A stretch of 64,000 nucleotides of DNA from Streptomyces sp. NBC_00568 (GCF_026341855.1 NZ_JAPENW010000001.1:2170001-2234000), one strand, 5' to 3'; shown: positions 27,931 to 37,212, counted from the first letter of the stretch. Notes: a model not told the origin generated them from the letters alone. Numbers and translations: made by a program.

Positions 27931-28461
27931 CTAGCGGTAGGCCCCGGCGCGTTGCCTGCGCCGGGCTCGCAAGGCCGCGTCCACGGAGAAGACCGAGGCG
28001 CCCGCCAGGACGAGGGGGGTCCAGGCCATCAGATAGGCGAGGTCGTTGCCGTAGTAGTACGGGTCGGAGGCCCAGCTCACGGTCAGCCACAGACTGAGCG
28101 AGATGAGCGCGCCGCCGAGTGCGGCGAGGCGGCCCAGCAGGCCGATCAGGGTGCCGATGCCGACGGCCAGCTCGCCGAAAGCGATGGCGTAGCCGAAGCC
28201 GACGGGGCTCTTCAGGGACAGGTCGACCAGGGCCGGGATCGCGGAGGAGTCACGCACCGTGCGCATCATGTCGCCGATCGAGCCGGAGCCGGAGGCCTTC
28301 ATGAAGGCGCTGTCGGTGAGTTTGTCGAGGCCGGCGTAGATGAAGGTGACGCCCAGGAAGACCCGCAGAGGCAACAGGGCGTAACGGGTCGCAGTCTCCC
28401 GCCAGTCCCGCCTCTCCTCGAGATACTGGGCGTGAGTATCCGTCCGCATACCGTGAGTCAT
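27931..28461 (-). CDS. DoxX-family membrane protein
   Basis: 176 residues from MTHGMRTDTHAQY, with GGAGAG just upstream of the ATG at 28461. It has four membrane helices with LRVFLGVTFIYAGLDKLTD and the later GELAVGIGTLIGLLGRLAALGGA, characteristic of DoxX/DoxD proteins. Family members are linked to thiosulphate oxidation or to redox-stress membrane complexes, but the role here is unknown. It converges on the PspC operon. Confidence 0.85.
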   Translation of the reverse strand: MTHGMRTDTHAQYLEERRDWRETATRYALLPLRVFLGVTFIYAGLDKLTDSAFMKASGSGSIGDMMRTVRDSSAIPALVDLSLKSPVGFGYAIAFGELAVGIGTLIGLLGRLAALGGALISLSLWLTVSWASDPYYYGNDLAYLMAWTPLVLAGASVFSVDAALRARRRQRAGAYR

Positions 28462-28917
28462 CGCTCTCCGCCGCCTCTCACCCGCGTGCCGTTGACCCCA
28501 CAACAGACCATACGTACGAACCCGGCCCCCCGCTCAGAGCCGGAACCTTTTTTCCTGCCCCCACCTCCCCGAACACCACGGCCTGACCCCTCCCCCGGCA
28601 CCCCCACAACCTCTCTTCGCCCCCTCCGCCCCTACCCGTCCCGTACCCGGGGCTCCGCCCCAGACCCCGCTCCTCAAACGCTGGAGGGGCTGGATCTTGC
28701 ACCCGCAGCGGACATCGCACGGGAGGGGCCGCGCCGGTACATCCCTGATGTCCGTCGCTTACGTTCGGATCGAGCAGCGGCTCCCGTTCAGAACTCACGT
28801 CTGATCCAGCGGCGACGGACTGGGATGTACCGGCACGGCCCCGACCCACCCACCGAACCCGCACGCACGCACGCACGCACCGAACCGAACCGGACCCGCA
28901 CCGGACGACGTCACGGA
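28462..28917. repeat. Intergenic repeat island between DoxX and a membrane-protein gene
   Basis: 456 bases, no gene. At about 28645-28695 is the motif GGGGCTCCGCCCCAGACC followed by CCGCTCCTCAAACG and CTGGAGGGGCTGG, which I recognise as a repeat dispersed between genes in many Streptomyces chromosomes. A long inverted repeat follows (28725-28842). A short ACGC microsatellite is at 28862-28880. Confidence 0.65.
28725..28842. repeat. Long imperfect inverted repeat
   Basis: Arms of about 33 bases at 28725-28757 and 28810-28842, sharing GCCGGTACATCCC and GTCCGTCGC, with one mismatch and a 3-base indel; loop about 52 bases. It could form a very stable cruciform or RNA hairpin and looks like a small palindromic (MITE- or REP-like) element. 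No target-site duplication is obvious. Confidence 0.7.
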
Positions 28918-30303
28918 TCAGTCGGTCACATCGATCTCGTACCGGTTCGTCTCGACCCCCGCCGCGGTGACCACCTGCACCTCCACCCGCCCGGGTTCCA
29001 CATCCACCGGCACCGGCACCGTCAGCACCGCGTCCGTGGGATTGCTGAACCCCCCGGACACCGGCACCAACGGCACATGCACATGCACGGGCCCGATCCG
29101 CACGACCATCCGCGACAGCCGGTCCGCGCTCTGCGCCCCCGGCGGCACGAACCCGGCCCCCCGGATCTCGATGTCGTCCCCGGTGCGAATGGGTGCGTCC
29201 AGATCGCCCGCCTCACGGGCACGGACCACCGAGAGGACCACCGGCCGCCCGCCCTCGGCGTACTTCCCGGCGAGGTAGGTCGCGGCCGACACCAGCACCA
29301 GCAGGGCCAGCCCCCACGGAAGGTCCGGCAACTGCGACGGCCGCCGGGCCAGCCGCACCACCGCGAAGACCAGAGCGACCACGCTGATCACCACGTACTG
29401 GATGTCGGCGAAGCTCCCCCGCCCGGCGTCATCGGTCAGCAGGTCGGCCGCGCGCGGCCGGTCCGCGCGCACCTTCTGCAGCCGCTGCCCGAGCACCCGC
29501 AGCCCGACCACCCTCCGCACCAGCACCGCGACCCCGCACACCACGGCGACGACGGTCACGACACCGGCGCCCCGGGCGAGCCCGAGCCCGGCGATGAGTT
29601 CGTCCCGGCGGCCGTGCGCGGAGGCCGCCGCCAACTGCCCCACCAGCACGAGCAGCGCGTACACCACGACCAGCACCCAGCCGGCGGCCACCGCACGGGA
29701 GGTGGAGAGACGGTTGTCCTCGCCGATGACCGGCGCGAGGGCCCCGCCCCGCGCCCGGTGCAGCCACGCCGCTCCCGTCAGGAGTCCGGCCAGGACGACC
29801 GCGGCGACCAGCCCGGCCGTCCGCGCCGCAGTCCAGCCGGCCCCGATCGCGGTGAGCGCCTGCACCAGGAGCAGGACGACGACGCCACCCCAGACGGTGA
29901 ACGCGGTGTACCGCCACAGCCGCCCCAGCCATGCCTCGCCCTCGATGCGGCCGCGTTCGGCGACGAGGTCCGCGGACTGGGTGAGTTCGTCGGACACCCA
30001 CTGCCGGGACGCGGAGGCGGAGTGCGCGACGGCGGCGGGCAGTCCCTGCCCCGATGCCAACGCGTCACGTTTGGCGAGGAACGCGGCGACGGCCCGCCGG
30101 TGCCCCGTACGCGCCCCGTGCGGGCAGTCCCCGCACGTGCAGCCACCCTCGTGCGCTCCCGACCCACCACCCAGGCCACCGCCCAGGCCTCCGCCCGGCC
30201 CGCCGCCCGGACCACCGCTCCGCCCGCCGCCCGGTCCGGTGCCCGACCCGGCACCCGACCCGGCACCGTGCCCCGCACCGTGTCTCGCCTCCTGCACCGC
30301 CAC
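28918..30303 (-). CDS. Multi-pass membrane protein with glycine-rich N-terminus
   Basis: 461 residues. The first about 50 are Gly/Ser repeats (GGGPGGGLGGGLGGG), followed by a Cys cluster CTCGDC. Helices in about 125-370 give five or six membrane segments. The last 100 residues (DDIEIRGAGFVPPGA... to IDVTD) look like an extracytoplasmic beta domain of the IPT/immunoglobulin type. I do not recognise the family. The CxCxxC motif may bind metal, but this is unproven. Confidence 0.72.
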   Translation of the reverse strand: MAVQEARHGAGHGAGSGAGSGTGPGGGRSGGPGGGPGGGLGGGLGGGSGAHEGGCTCGDCPHGARTGHRRAVAAFLAKRDALASGQGLPAAVAHSASASRQWVSDELTQSADLVAERGRIEGEAWLGRLWRYTAFTVWGGVVVLLLVQALTAIGAGWTAARTAGLVAAVVLAGLLTGAAWLHRARGGALAPVIGEDNRLSTSRAVAAGWVLVVVYALLVLVGQLAAASAHGRRDELIAGLGLARGAGVVTVVAVVCGVAVLVRRVVGLRVLGQRLQKVRADRPRAADLLTDDAGRGSFADIQYVVISVVALVFAVVRLARRPSQLPDLPWGLALLVLVSAATYLAGKYAEGGRPVVLSVVRAREAGDLDAPIRTGDDIEIRGAGFVPPGAQSADRLSRMVVRIGPVHVHVPLVPVSGGFSNPTDAVLTVPVPVDVEPGRVEVQVVTAAGVETNRYEIDVTD

Positions 30304-30549
30304 GCCAACTGCCGCCTTCCCGCCCCAGAAAACTCCGTACGGCCGAACCGTCCGTACGCCCGACCGTCACACCGGCCGGAGCACCCGCCCGCCCCACCCC
30401 CAAGGGCGCGAAGCACGTACACCTGCCTGACAACTGCCCCGTGATGACAGCGAATTGTGCCGTACGGAGCATGGTGCGCATGCGTCAGGTCGGGTCAGCG
30501 CGGGTGAAGCGCGGCCACCCCGTGTTGACCCGGCTGCGAGAATTTCTCC

Positions 30550-31431
30550 ATGGCCGAGATCATCCAGCGCGACGGGACCTGGGCCTTCGACGGCAGCACG
30601 GTCAGGATCACGCCGGGACTGCACCGCAGCGTGCCGCTGTTCCGGCAGACGTACGGCGAGATCTCCGTTCCCCTGGAGGCGGTGTCGGGCATCGTCTACG
30701 CACCCGAACGCAAGCGCGGCCGCCTGCGTCTGCGGCTGCGCGAGGGCTCCGACCCGCTGCTTCAGGCGACCGGGGGCCGGCTTCCCGACACGGCGGACCC
30801 CTACAGCCTGACGGTCGACATCGACCGCTCCGGGGTGGCCGAGTACGTCGCCGAGGAGATCCGCCGCGCGCTGCTCCTGGACCAGATCCCCAAGGAACCG
30901 GCGAAGACGTATCTGCTCGCGGGACCGCCCGTCCCGGTGTCCGTCCGTTCCAGCGACGGCACGGTCTCCTTCGACGGGACGCAGGTGCGCATCGACTGGG
31001 CGGACACCTCGGACCGGGTCAAGCGGGCGACGGGCCCGCGGATCATCGCCCTGGGCGATCTCGTGCAGGTCGAGTGGCTGCCCAACTCCGGTTACGAGGA
31101 CGGCTTCCTGCGTTTCGTGACACACGAGGCGGTCTTCTCCAAACTGCCGCCCGGGAAGGACCCGTACGCCCTCGATCTGTGGGGCAGCACCCGCCGCGAC
31201 CTGCTCACGGCGCTGGTCGCCACCGCGGTCACGGCACGGATGCCGCATCCCTCCACGCGCGCCGGGGAGTACGCGGACGGTCCCCGACCGGCCCCGGTGG
31301 TGCCGCGCCAGTCCGACCATCACGACGTACTGCTGCGCCGTCTGCGGGAGTTGGGAGAGCTGCACCGTGACGGCGTCCTGACGGACGAGGAGTTCGCCAG
31401 GACGAAGGCGGCCGTCCTGCGAGGCTTCTAG
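30550..31431 (+). CDS. DUF4429/SHOCT-domain protein
   Basis: 293 residues. Two similar halves, each opening with a DGTWAFDGSTVRI / DGTVSFDGTQVRI strand, are DUF4429 repeats (about 5-110 and 130-235). The C-terminus LRRLRELGELHRDGVLTDEEF is a SHOCT short helix pair found at the ends of many unrelated proteins. It has no signal peptide or membrane segment. Biochemical role unknown. Confidence 0.83.
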   Translation: MAEIIQRDGTWAFDGSTVRITPGLHRSVPLFRQTYGEISVPLEAVSGIVYAPERKRGRLRLRLREGSDPLLQATGGRLPDTADPYSLTVDIDRSGVAEYVAEEIRRALLLDQIPKEPAKTYLLAGPPVPVSVRSSDGTVSFDGTQVRIDWADTSDRVKRATGPRIIALGDLVQVEWLPNSGYEDGFLRFVTHEAVFSKLPPGKDPYALDLWGSTRRDLLTALVATAVTARMPHPSTRAGEYADGPRPAPVVPRQSDHHDVLLRRLRELGELHRDGVLTDEEFARTKAAVLRGF

Positions 31432-31487
31432 CACCGCGCCGGGCACCGTTCACCCACTCCGGCAGCACCGTCCGCACCCCGCGCCGC

Positions 31488-31534
31488 GATCCCTGACCCC
31501 TGACCCCTGATCCCTGGCCCCTGGCCCCTGGCCC
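31488..31534. repeat. Heptamer tandem repeat
   Basis: About six copies of a 7-base unit drifting from CCCTGAC to CCCTGGC in the spacer between the convergent DUF4429 and aldolase genes. Confidence 0.7.
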
Positions 31535-31546
31535 GAACGGCAGCCC

Positions 31547-32341
31547 CTAGCTGAGAAGGTCGGGTTCGCTGCGGCTGATGTCCTGCCACAGCGGCTGGTA
31601 GTTGATCCACGCCACCAGGTCGCCCCCGAGCTGCTCCCGGGTGGCGACCGCCTGCTTGTGGTCGATGAGGAGGGGCCGGCCCGCGGCCTTCGCGGTGAGC
31701 TGGACCTGGCTCGACCGTTCCATGGACAGGAACCACCAGGCCGCCGCGTCCACCGAGTCCCCGACGGTCAGCAGTCCGTGGTTGCGCAGCACCAGCGCCT
31801 TGCGGCTGCCCAGCGCGGACGCGATCCTGCGGCCCTCCTCCGCGTCGACGGCGACCCCGGTATACGCGTCGTACAGCGCGTGATCCTCGTAGAACGCGCA
31901 GCTCTCCTGGGTGATCGGGTCGAGCAGATCACCGAGGGCGGCGAGGGCGCGGCCGTGCACGGAGTGGCAGTGGGCGACGGCGACGACGTCGGGGCGGGCG
32001 GCGTGGACCTGGGAGTGCACGGTGAACGCCGCCTGGTTCACGTGGTAGCGGCCCTGGATCACCTGCCCGTCCTGGTTGGCCATGACCAGGTCGCTCACGG
32101 TGACGTGCTTGAACGGCATGCCGAACGGATTGACCCAGAAGCAGTCGCTGTACTCCGGGTCGCGCGCCGTGATGTGTCCGGAGACGCCGTCCTCGAAGCC
32201 GAGCCGTCCGAACAGCCGGAGCGCGCCGGCCAGCCGCTCCTTGCGGTGCCGCCGCTCGTCGTCCATCGATTCGTGCATCGGCGGCATGGCGAACCGCAGC
32301 TGGTCGGTGGGGCGGGGCAGGGGCGGAGTGGGCCCGTGCAT
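31547..32341 (-). CDS. Class II aldolase/adducin family protein
   Basis: 264 residues from MHGPTPPLPRP, with GGAGG 4 bases before the ATG at 32341. The zinc ligands of the fuculose-phosphate aldolase fold are present in AHCHSVHGRAL and RNHGLLTVG, and the phosphate-binding segment in GVSGHITARD. Members act on sugar phosphates or related hydroxy-acids; the substrate cannot be assigned. It is divergent from the flavin-binding protein at 32499. Confidence 0.87.
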   Translation of the reverse strand: MHGPTPPLPRPTDQLRFAMPPMHESMDDERRHRKERLAGALRLFGRLGFEDGVSGHITARDPEYSDCFWVNPFGMPFKHVTVSDLVMANQDGQVIQGRYHVNQAAFTVHSQVHAARPDVVAVAHCHSVHGRALAALGDLLDPITQESCAFYEDHALYDAYTGVAVDAEEGRRIASALGSRKALVLRNHGLLTVGDSVDAAAWWFLSMERSSQVQLTAKAAGRPLLIDHKQAVATREQLGGDLVAWINYQPLWQDISRSEPDLLS

Positions 32342-32457
32342 ATGTCCTCCAACCACTGGCGTGTTCGGTACGGAGCGGAAGTTACCCGGGGTCAGCGCAG
32401 GAGAACAGGGGTGTTCCGTGAGAGAAAAAAGAGGAACAAAGAGGGACACCGACAAAA

Positions 32458-32476
32458 CCCGACAGGAGATGTCGGG
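32458..32476. promoter_or_regulatory. Operator-like inverted repeat
   Basis: CCCGACA-GGAGA-TGTCGGG, a perfect 7-bp dyad 22 bases before the ATG at 32499, in a spacer that also has an unusual A-rich tract at about 32420-32445. A regulator site for the divergent pair is plausible. Confidence 0.45.
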
Positions 32477-32498
32477 TATACGCGTCAGACTCGCTGGC

Positions 32499-32969
32499 AT
32501 GAACTGGGAAGCTCTCTCCACGGCCGAACCGGACCTCGCCGAGACCGTCGAACAGCGCTTCGGCGCCTTCACCCACCACGTCCTCGCGACCCTCCGCAAG
32601 GACGGCTCGCCCCGCACCTCCGGCATCGAGGCGCGCTTCCTGAACGGCGAGCTGTGGCTCGGCATGATGCCGGACTCCCTCAAGGCGCTCGACCTGCGCC
32701 GCGACCCGCGCTTCGCGCTCCAGACGAACCCGGGGGCCGGCACGGACATGGGCGGCGGCGACGTACGGATCAGCGGGCGGGCGGTGGAGGTCGGCGACGA
32801 CGTCCCGGCGAAGGCCGCGTACGTGAAAGAGGTGGAACCGCCGGAGCCGTTCCACCTCTTCCGCACCGAGCTGACGGAGGTCACGCGGACCTATGTCGAG
32901 GACGACACGTATCTGGTCGTCCAGGTCTGGAAGCCCGGCGCGCCGGTGCGCACGCTCAGGCGGACCTAG
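32499..32969 (+). CDS. Pyridoxamine 5'-phosphate oxidase-like flavoprotein
   Basis: 156 residues from MNWEALSTAEPD. The split-barrel FMN/F420-binding fold is suggested by HHVLATLRKDGSPRTSGIEAR, the strand ELWLGMMPDS and DPRFALQTNP. The substrate is unknown; members reduce or bind diverse small molecules, and an F420-dependent enzyme is possible. A CAGACT element 7 bases before the ATG and the lack of a ribosome site suggest a leaderless transcript. It converges on guaA with a 26-base gap. Confidence 0.8.
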   Translation: MNWEALSTAEPDLAETVEQRFGAFTHHVLATLRKDGSPRTSGIEARFLNGELWLGMMPDSLKALDLRRDPRFALQTNPGAGTDMGGGDVRISGRAVEVGDDVPAKAAYVKEVEPPEPFHLFRTELTEVTRTYVEDDTYLVVQVWKPGAPVRTLRRT

Positions 32970-32995
32970 GGGGTTCTACGCCCCTCGTGGGAGGA

Positions 32996-34576
32996 CTACT
33001 CCCACTCGATGGTGCCCGGGGGCTTGCTCGTCACGTCGAGCACGACGCGGTTGACGTCCGCGACCTCGTTCGTGATGCGGGTCGAGATCTTCGCCAGGAC
33101 GTCGTAGGGCAGCCGCGACCAGTCGGCCGTCATGGCGTCCTCGCTGGACACCGGACGGAGCACGATCGGGTGGCCGTACGTCCGGCCGTCGCCCTGCACG
33201 CCCACGCTGCGGACGTCCGCGAGCAGGACCACCGGGCACTGCCAGATGTCCCGGTCGAGACCGGCGGCGGTGAGCTCCTCGCGGGCGATGGCGTCGGCCT
33301 CGCGGAGCAGGTCCAGACGCTCCTTGGTGACCTCGCCGACGATCCGGATGCCGAGCCCGGGGCCGGGGAACGGCTGGCGCTGGACGATCTCGTCCGGCAG
33401 GCCGAGCTCCTGGCCGACCATCCGGACCTCGTCCTTGAACAGCTTGCGCAGCGGCTCGACGAGCTGGAACTCCAGGTCCTCGGGGAGGCCGCCCACATTG
33501 TGGTGGGACTTGATGTTGGCGGTGCCGGTGCCGCCACCGGACTCGACCACGTCCGGGTAGAGCGTGCCCTGCACCAGGAACGCGACGTCCTCGCCCTCGG
33601 CGGCCTCGGCGATGATCTCCGCCTGGGCCTGCTCGAAGACGCGGATGAACTCGCGTCCGATGATCTTCCGCTTCTCCTCGGGGTCCGAGACACCCTTGAG
33701 CGCGGTGAGGAAGCGCTCCTGCGCGTCCACGACCTTGAGCTGGACGCCGGTCGCGGCGACGAAGTCCTTCTCGACCTGCTCGGTCTCGCCCTGGCGCATC
33801 AGACCGTGGTCGACGTACACGCAGGTGAGCTGGGAGCCGATGGCCTTCTGGACGAGGGCCGCGGCGACCGCCGAGTCCACGCCTCCGGACAGACCGCAGA
33901 TGGCGCGCTTGGTGCCGACCTGCTCGCGGATGAGGGCGACCTGCTCGTCGATGACGTTGCCGGTCGTCCAGGACGGGGTGAGACCCGCGCCGCGGTACAG
34001 GAAGTGCTCCAGGACCTGCTGGCCGTGCGTGGAGTGCATGACCTCGGGGTGGTACTGGACGCCGTAGAGCTTCTTCTCGTCGTTCTCGAAGGCGGCGACC
34101 GGGACGACGTCCGTGGAGGCCGTGACCGTGAAGCCCTCGGGAGCGGCGGAGCAGGCGTCGCCGTGCGACATCCACACCGGCTGCTCGTCCGGGGTGCCCT
34201 CGAAGAGGGTGGAGCCGGACTTCGAGACATGCAGCGGCGTACGGCCGTACTCGCGGGCGCCGGTGTTGTCGACCGTGCCGCCGAGGGTCGTCGCCATCAG
34301 CTGGAAGCCGTAGCACATGCCGAAGACGGGGACGCCCGCCTCGAAGAGCTCGCGGTCCAGGCGCGGGGCGCCCTCCGCGTACACCGACGAGGGCCCGCCG
34401 GAGAGGATGATCGCGGCCGGGTTCTTGGCGAGCATCTCCTGGACCGGCATGGTGCTCGGCACGATCTCGCTGTAGACCCGGGCCTCACGGACACGACGGG
34501 CGATGAGCTGGGCGTACTGCGCACCGAAGTCGACGACCAGGACGGTGTCGGGGGCGGCGGGGGACGCTTCTGGCAC
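32996..34576 (-). CDS. guaA: GMP synthase (glutamine-hydrolysing)
   Basis: 526 residues from the GTG at 34576 ([20 protein letters not shown]), with GGAAGG 6 bases upstream; this gives the normal family length, whereas the longest frame adds 54 unlikely residues. The N-terminal glutamine amidotransferase has its nucleophile in GMCYGFQLM. The ATP-pyrophosphatase domain has the P-loop [12 protein letters not shown], and the C-terminal dimerisation domain ends KPPGTIEWE. It converts XMP to GMP, the step after the IMP dehydrogenase encoded by guaB at 60920-62428. Confidence 0.97.
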   Translation of the reverse strand: MPEASPAAPDTVLVVDFGAQYAQLIARRVREARVYSEIVPSTMPVQEMLAKNPAAIILSGGPSSVYAEGAPRLDRELFEAGVPVFGMCYGFQLMATTLGGTVDNTGAREYGRTPLHVSKSGSTLFEGTPDEQPVWMSHGDACSAAPEGFTVTASTDVVPVAAFENDEKKLYGVQYHPEVMHSTHGQQVLEHFLYRGAGLTPSWTTGNVIDEQVALIREQVGTKRAICGLSGGVDSAVAAALVQKAIGSQLTCVYVDHGLMRQGETEQVEKDFVAATGVQLKVVDAQERFLTALKGVSDPEEKRKIIGREFIRVFEQAQAEIIAEAAEGEDVAFLVQGTLYPDVVESGGGTGTANIKSHHNVGGLPEDLEFQLVEPLRKLFKDEVRMVGQELGLPDEIVQRQPFPGPGLGIRIVGEVTKERLDLLREADAIAREELTAAGLDRDIWQCPVVLLADVRSVGVQGDGRTYGHPIVLRPVSSEDAMTADWSRLPYDVLAKISTRITNEVADVNRVVLDVTSKPPGTIEWE

Positions 34577-34688
34577 GGTCTGCCTTCCGGCGGTGAGCAA
34601 AAGGGTGTGTACGGCCGATTCTACCGGGGGCCGCGGTGGGGCTGGCGCCGCCCGGGTTTCCGGCCCGGGTCTCACCATCCGAACCCGC

Positions 34689-34718
34689 TTGGCCCGTGCC
34701 CCCGCGGGCGTGCATACT
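34689..34718 (+). promoter_or_regulatory. Promoter of the chorismate mutase attenuator
   Basis: A -35 TTGGCC (34689-34694), 18-base spacer and -10 CATACT (34713-34718). The leader-peptide ATG begins only 6 bases later, so the leader is predicted to be translated from a leaderless end. Confidence 0.55.
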
Positions 34719-34724
34719 GCGGTC

Positions 34725-34796
34725 ATGCTCACGCACACGACCTTCCTGTTTACCTATGGCAACCGGCCCACCGGCTGCCATGGTCGTGCTGCTTGA
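34725..34796 (+). CDS. Aromatic leader peptide of an attenuator
   Basis: A 23-codon frame encoding [13 protein letters not shown] then [10 protein letters not shown], ending TGA. Phe, Phe and Tyr occur at codons 7, 9 and 11, immediately before a hairpin (TGGCA...TGCCA, 34757-34780). TTT, TAT, CAT, GGT, CGT and GCT are rare in Streptomyces genes, so this is not an ordinary coding frame. It lies between guaA and a chorismate mutase gene and precedes a terminator. The reading is ribosome-mediated attenuation responding to charged tRNA-Phe or tRNA-Tyr. Confidence 0.72.
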   Translation: MLTHTTFLFTYGNRPTGCHGRAA

Positions 34797-34820
34797 GCAA
34801 CTGACAAGCGACTTCCCAGG

Positions 34821-34857
34821 CGCCCCGGGCCGACAAGGCCCGGGGCGTCTGCCGTTT
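34821..34857 (+). terminator. Attenuator terminator before chorismate mutase
   Basis: A perfect 11-bp stem CGCCCCGGGCC / GGCCCGGGGCG with loop GACAA, followed by TCTGCCGTTT as a weak T-tract. It begins 24 bases after the leader stop codon and 84 bases before the chorismate mutase start. CGGCCC in the leader (34763-34768) could pair with GGGCCG of the stem (34828-34833) as an anti-terminator. Confidence 0.72.
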
Positions 34858-34904
34858 CCGGGCCGAGCCGCTCCGGGGCACCCCTTCCACCGAGGAGCCC
34901 CACC

Positions 34905-35189
34905 ATGGCCGACGTACTCGACAAGACCGGCGCCCGCACCGACGAGGCCGCCGATGTGATCACCGGTGCCCGCGAGCGCATCGACACCCTCGACGACCGG
35001 ATCATCGGTCTCGTCCAGGAACGGATGGCCGTCTCGGCCGTGATCCAGGAGGCCCGGATCACCTCCGGCGGCCGACGGGTCAACCTGTCCCGCGAGATGG
35101 AGATCCTCGGCCACTACCGGGAGGCGCTCGGCAAGCCGGGCACCTCGCTGGCCATGACCCTCCTCGAACTGTGCCGCGGCCGCGTCTGA
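34905..35189 (+). CDS. Chorismate mutase (AroQ type)
   Basis: 94 residues, all helical. ERIDTLDDRIIGLVQERM is the first AroQ helix with its active-site arginine, followed by the basic segment GRRVNLSREMEILGHYRE. It converts chorismate to prephenate, the first committed step to phenylalanine and tyrosine. GAGGAG precedes the ATG. Its position behind an aromatic leader peptide and terminator suggests feedback attenuation. Confidence 0.9.
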   Translation: MADVLDKTGARTDEAADVITGARERIDTLDDRIIGLVQERMAVSAVIQEARITSGGRRVNLSREMEILGHYREALGKPGTSLAMTLLELCRGRV

Positions 35190-35942
35190 GACCCGGGAGG
35201 GTAAGCCGGGAGACCACGGCCTCCGGGACGCGCGGCCCAGTACCCGGCGTACGCACGTACGCATTCCCTCTCACCCGTACGGCGCGTGACCGGGGTGCCG
35301 CGGACTTCGTTTCTCCTGATGTCCGTGTCAGCCAGGGGCGGGCCCGAAAGAACCACGCGTGGCTCCGCTGGAGCGATGAGACGTACGGATCGTGCCGTAC
35401 GTCGTGGGACCTCGCTCCAGGTGCTGTGACCGGACGGCAGGGGACAGCAGCCCGGTCACTCAAGAGAACGGTCGGCTCCGGGGACGCCCGGGGCCGTCCG
35501 GCGGAATCTGTTCAGCGGTGTCGCGGCGGTTGCGGAGGCCGTCGCCCACCCAGCACGATGCGAGAACAGCGCACACCGCAGATCCACCCTGTGCGGTCCA
35601 GCTCTCGGGACAGTCCCAAGTCCCGTGCTGGACAGCCTCGTCGACAACCAGGACAGCCTCGTCGACAACCATCGGACAACTCGATCCGTGCCGCGGAACC
35701 GCACCCCGCGACACGGCCCGCCAAGGTCGGCACCACAGGCGCACCCCGTGCGCCGCGGCGCCCGACCGGCGGCAACCCCCTTTGACCAACGGCGCACCCC
35801 CCGGCGCCGCTTCCAGGCATCGGCGCTGCCCTGACGTCGGTGCTGACGTGCGAAGGGCCCCGCGGACATCCGTCCCGTGGGGCCCTTCGCCGTGCCGGGG
35901 CGCGGACGCCGGGGTCCATGGACGCCGCGGCGCGGACGCGGG
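35190..35942. other. 753-bp spacer after chorismate mutase
   Basis: No supported gene. It contains a perfect 21-base tandem duplication (GGACAGCCTCGTCGACAACC plus A) at 35630-35650 and 35651-35671, and a terminator at 35851-35889. Open frames on both strands have poor codon bias. Confidence 0.5.
35851..35889 (-). terminator. Terminator of the gene at 35943-37142
   Basis: An 11-bp perfect stem CGAAGGGCCCC / GGGGCCCTTCG with a 17-base, partly paired loop, 54 bases beyond the minus-strand stop. Confidence 0.6.
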
Positions 35943-37142
35943 TCAGGTGCGGGACACCGTGCCGCAGCCGGCCGCGGCGGAGGGCTGGATGTCGCGGCTG
36001 CGGTCGTACGGGTCGGTGGTCGGGCCCGTCGGCGGCGCACCGCTGGGAGTGGCCGACCGGAACTGCGGGTGCAGGAAGCCGTCGTAGACGTCGCAGGCGG
36101 AGTTGCCGATGTCCTCGGTGTACTTGCTGATCGTCAGTCTGCCCGGAGTGACCTGGAACTTCCTCGGGTCCAGGAACGCGACGTCGAGGACGCGGCGCAC
36201 GATGGTGCGGGTCACCTCGGTCGACTTCCCGCGGGCCGGGGACACCGGGTAGACGAAGGTGTAGTCGGCGTGGATGGCGACCGACGCGTCCTTGCCCTTC
36301 TTGAAGGTGATCCGGCCGCGGGTCTTGACCACGTTCCCGACCAGGCGTGCCTCGTCGGGGTCGAACCGGCTGAAGAGCGTCAGCGGGTCGTGTCCCTTGC
36401 CCGGTGCGCGCAGCCGGCGGTTCACATCGTGGACCATCCCTGGCTGTCTGGGATCGAGGACGGCGATCGCCGCCTCGGGACGCTCACCGCGCAGGGTCGC
36501 CGGGTCGAGGTTCGCCCCGACGAGCAGGTTCTTCGTCTGCCGCAGCGCGGTGGCCACCTGCTCCTTGGTCAGCGACCCGACCGGGGTGGCCTTCGGGACG
36601 ACGATGCCGGCCGCGCCGTCGGCCCAGCGCTCGGCGGGGGACCCGGCGAACGGCCGTTCCCGGGTGGGCGATCCGGTGTTCGAGCCGGAGGGCGGCGCGG
36701 TCGGGGCCGCGGTCTCGGCGGGCAGCGGGGTGCCGTCCGCGGACGCGTCGGCGGAGGTGCCGAAGGGATCGCCGGGCAGCAGGGAGGGCTTCATCGCGAC
36801 GACCAGCACGGCGACGGCGAGCGGGACCCCGATGATCGCCCACAGCCGGCGGCGGCGGGCCGCGCGCCCGTCCATCTCGCGCCACGCGGGGCCCGTCCGC
36901 CAGCCCTCGGGCTGGGCGGTCCGCTGCGTGCCCTTCCAGGCTTTTCGGCGGGAGGCCCGCTCGGCCTCCTGCGCGTCCCGCTGACGCAGCCGTTCCGTCA
37001 CCATGCGCGCCCGTGCGGACGGTTCTTTGGGGGCCGAGTCGCGGATGTCGCGTTCGCTGTCGCGTGCGAAGCGTTCCCACACGTCGTCAGGGACCGCCGG
37101 CTCCCCGGTCTCCTCGGGCTGCTTGTCAGACACGAAGGACAT
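35943..37142 (-). CDS. Single-pass membrane protein of unknown function
   Basis: 399 residues from MSFVSDKQPEE. The first about 95 residues are charged and cytoplasmic, ending in RRRRLW; one membrane helix (AIIGVPLAVAVLVVAMKPS) follows, then a Pro/Ser/Thr linker. The extracytoplasmic part (about 165-380) is folded-looking, with FVYPVSP, ISKYTEDIGNSACDVYDGFLHPQF and two cysteines. I do not recognise the domain. It is divergent from the LAETG surface protein across a palindrome at 37196-37212. Confidence 0.78.
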   Translation of the reverse strand: MSFVSDKQPEETGEPAVPDDVWERFARDSERDIRDSAPKEPSARARMVTERLRQRDAQEAERASRRKAWKGTQRTAQPEGWRTGPAWREMDGRAARRRRLWAIIGVPLAVAVLVVAMKPSLLPGDPFGTSADASADGTPLPAETAAPTAPPSGSNTGSPTRERPFAGSPAERWADGAAGIVVPKATPVGSLTKEQVATALRQTKNLLVGANLDPATLRGERPEAAIAVLDPRQPGMVHDVNRRLRAPGKGHDPLTLFSRFDPDEARLVGNVVKTRGRITFKKGKDASVAIHADYTFVYPVSPARGKSTEVTRTIVRRVLDVAFLDPRKFQVTPGRLTISKYTEDIGNSACDVYDGFLHPQFRSATPSGAPPTGPTTDPYDRSRDIQPSAAAGCGTVSRT

Positions 37143-37195
37143 TTCTAAGCGGTTCGAACGGACGTACACAAGGCACATCCGGGTGTGACTCAGCC

Positions 37196-37212
37196 CACAT
37201 AAGAATTATGTG
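37196..37212. promoter_or_regulatory. Operator-like palindrome between divergent genes
   Basis: CACATAA-GAA-TTATGTG, a perfect 7-bp dyad flanked by ACTCA and GAGT. AT-rich in a GC-rich region, 54 bases from the minus-strand ATG and about 145 from the plus-strand ATG. Confidence 0.5.

Noticed and set aside
31658..34804. 1048-codon plus-strand frame across guaA and the aldolase gene
   Set aside because: It is antisense to two certain genes (guaA, class II aldolase) and its translation is Asp/Val/Arg-rich with no domain.
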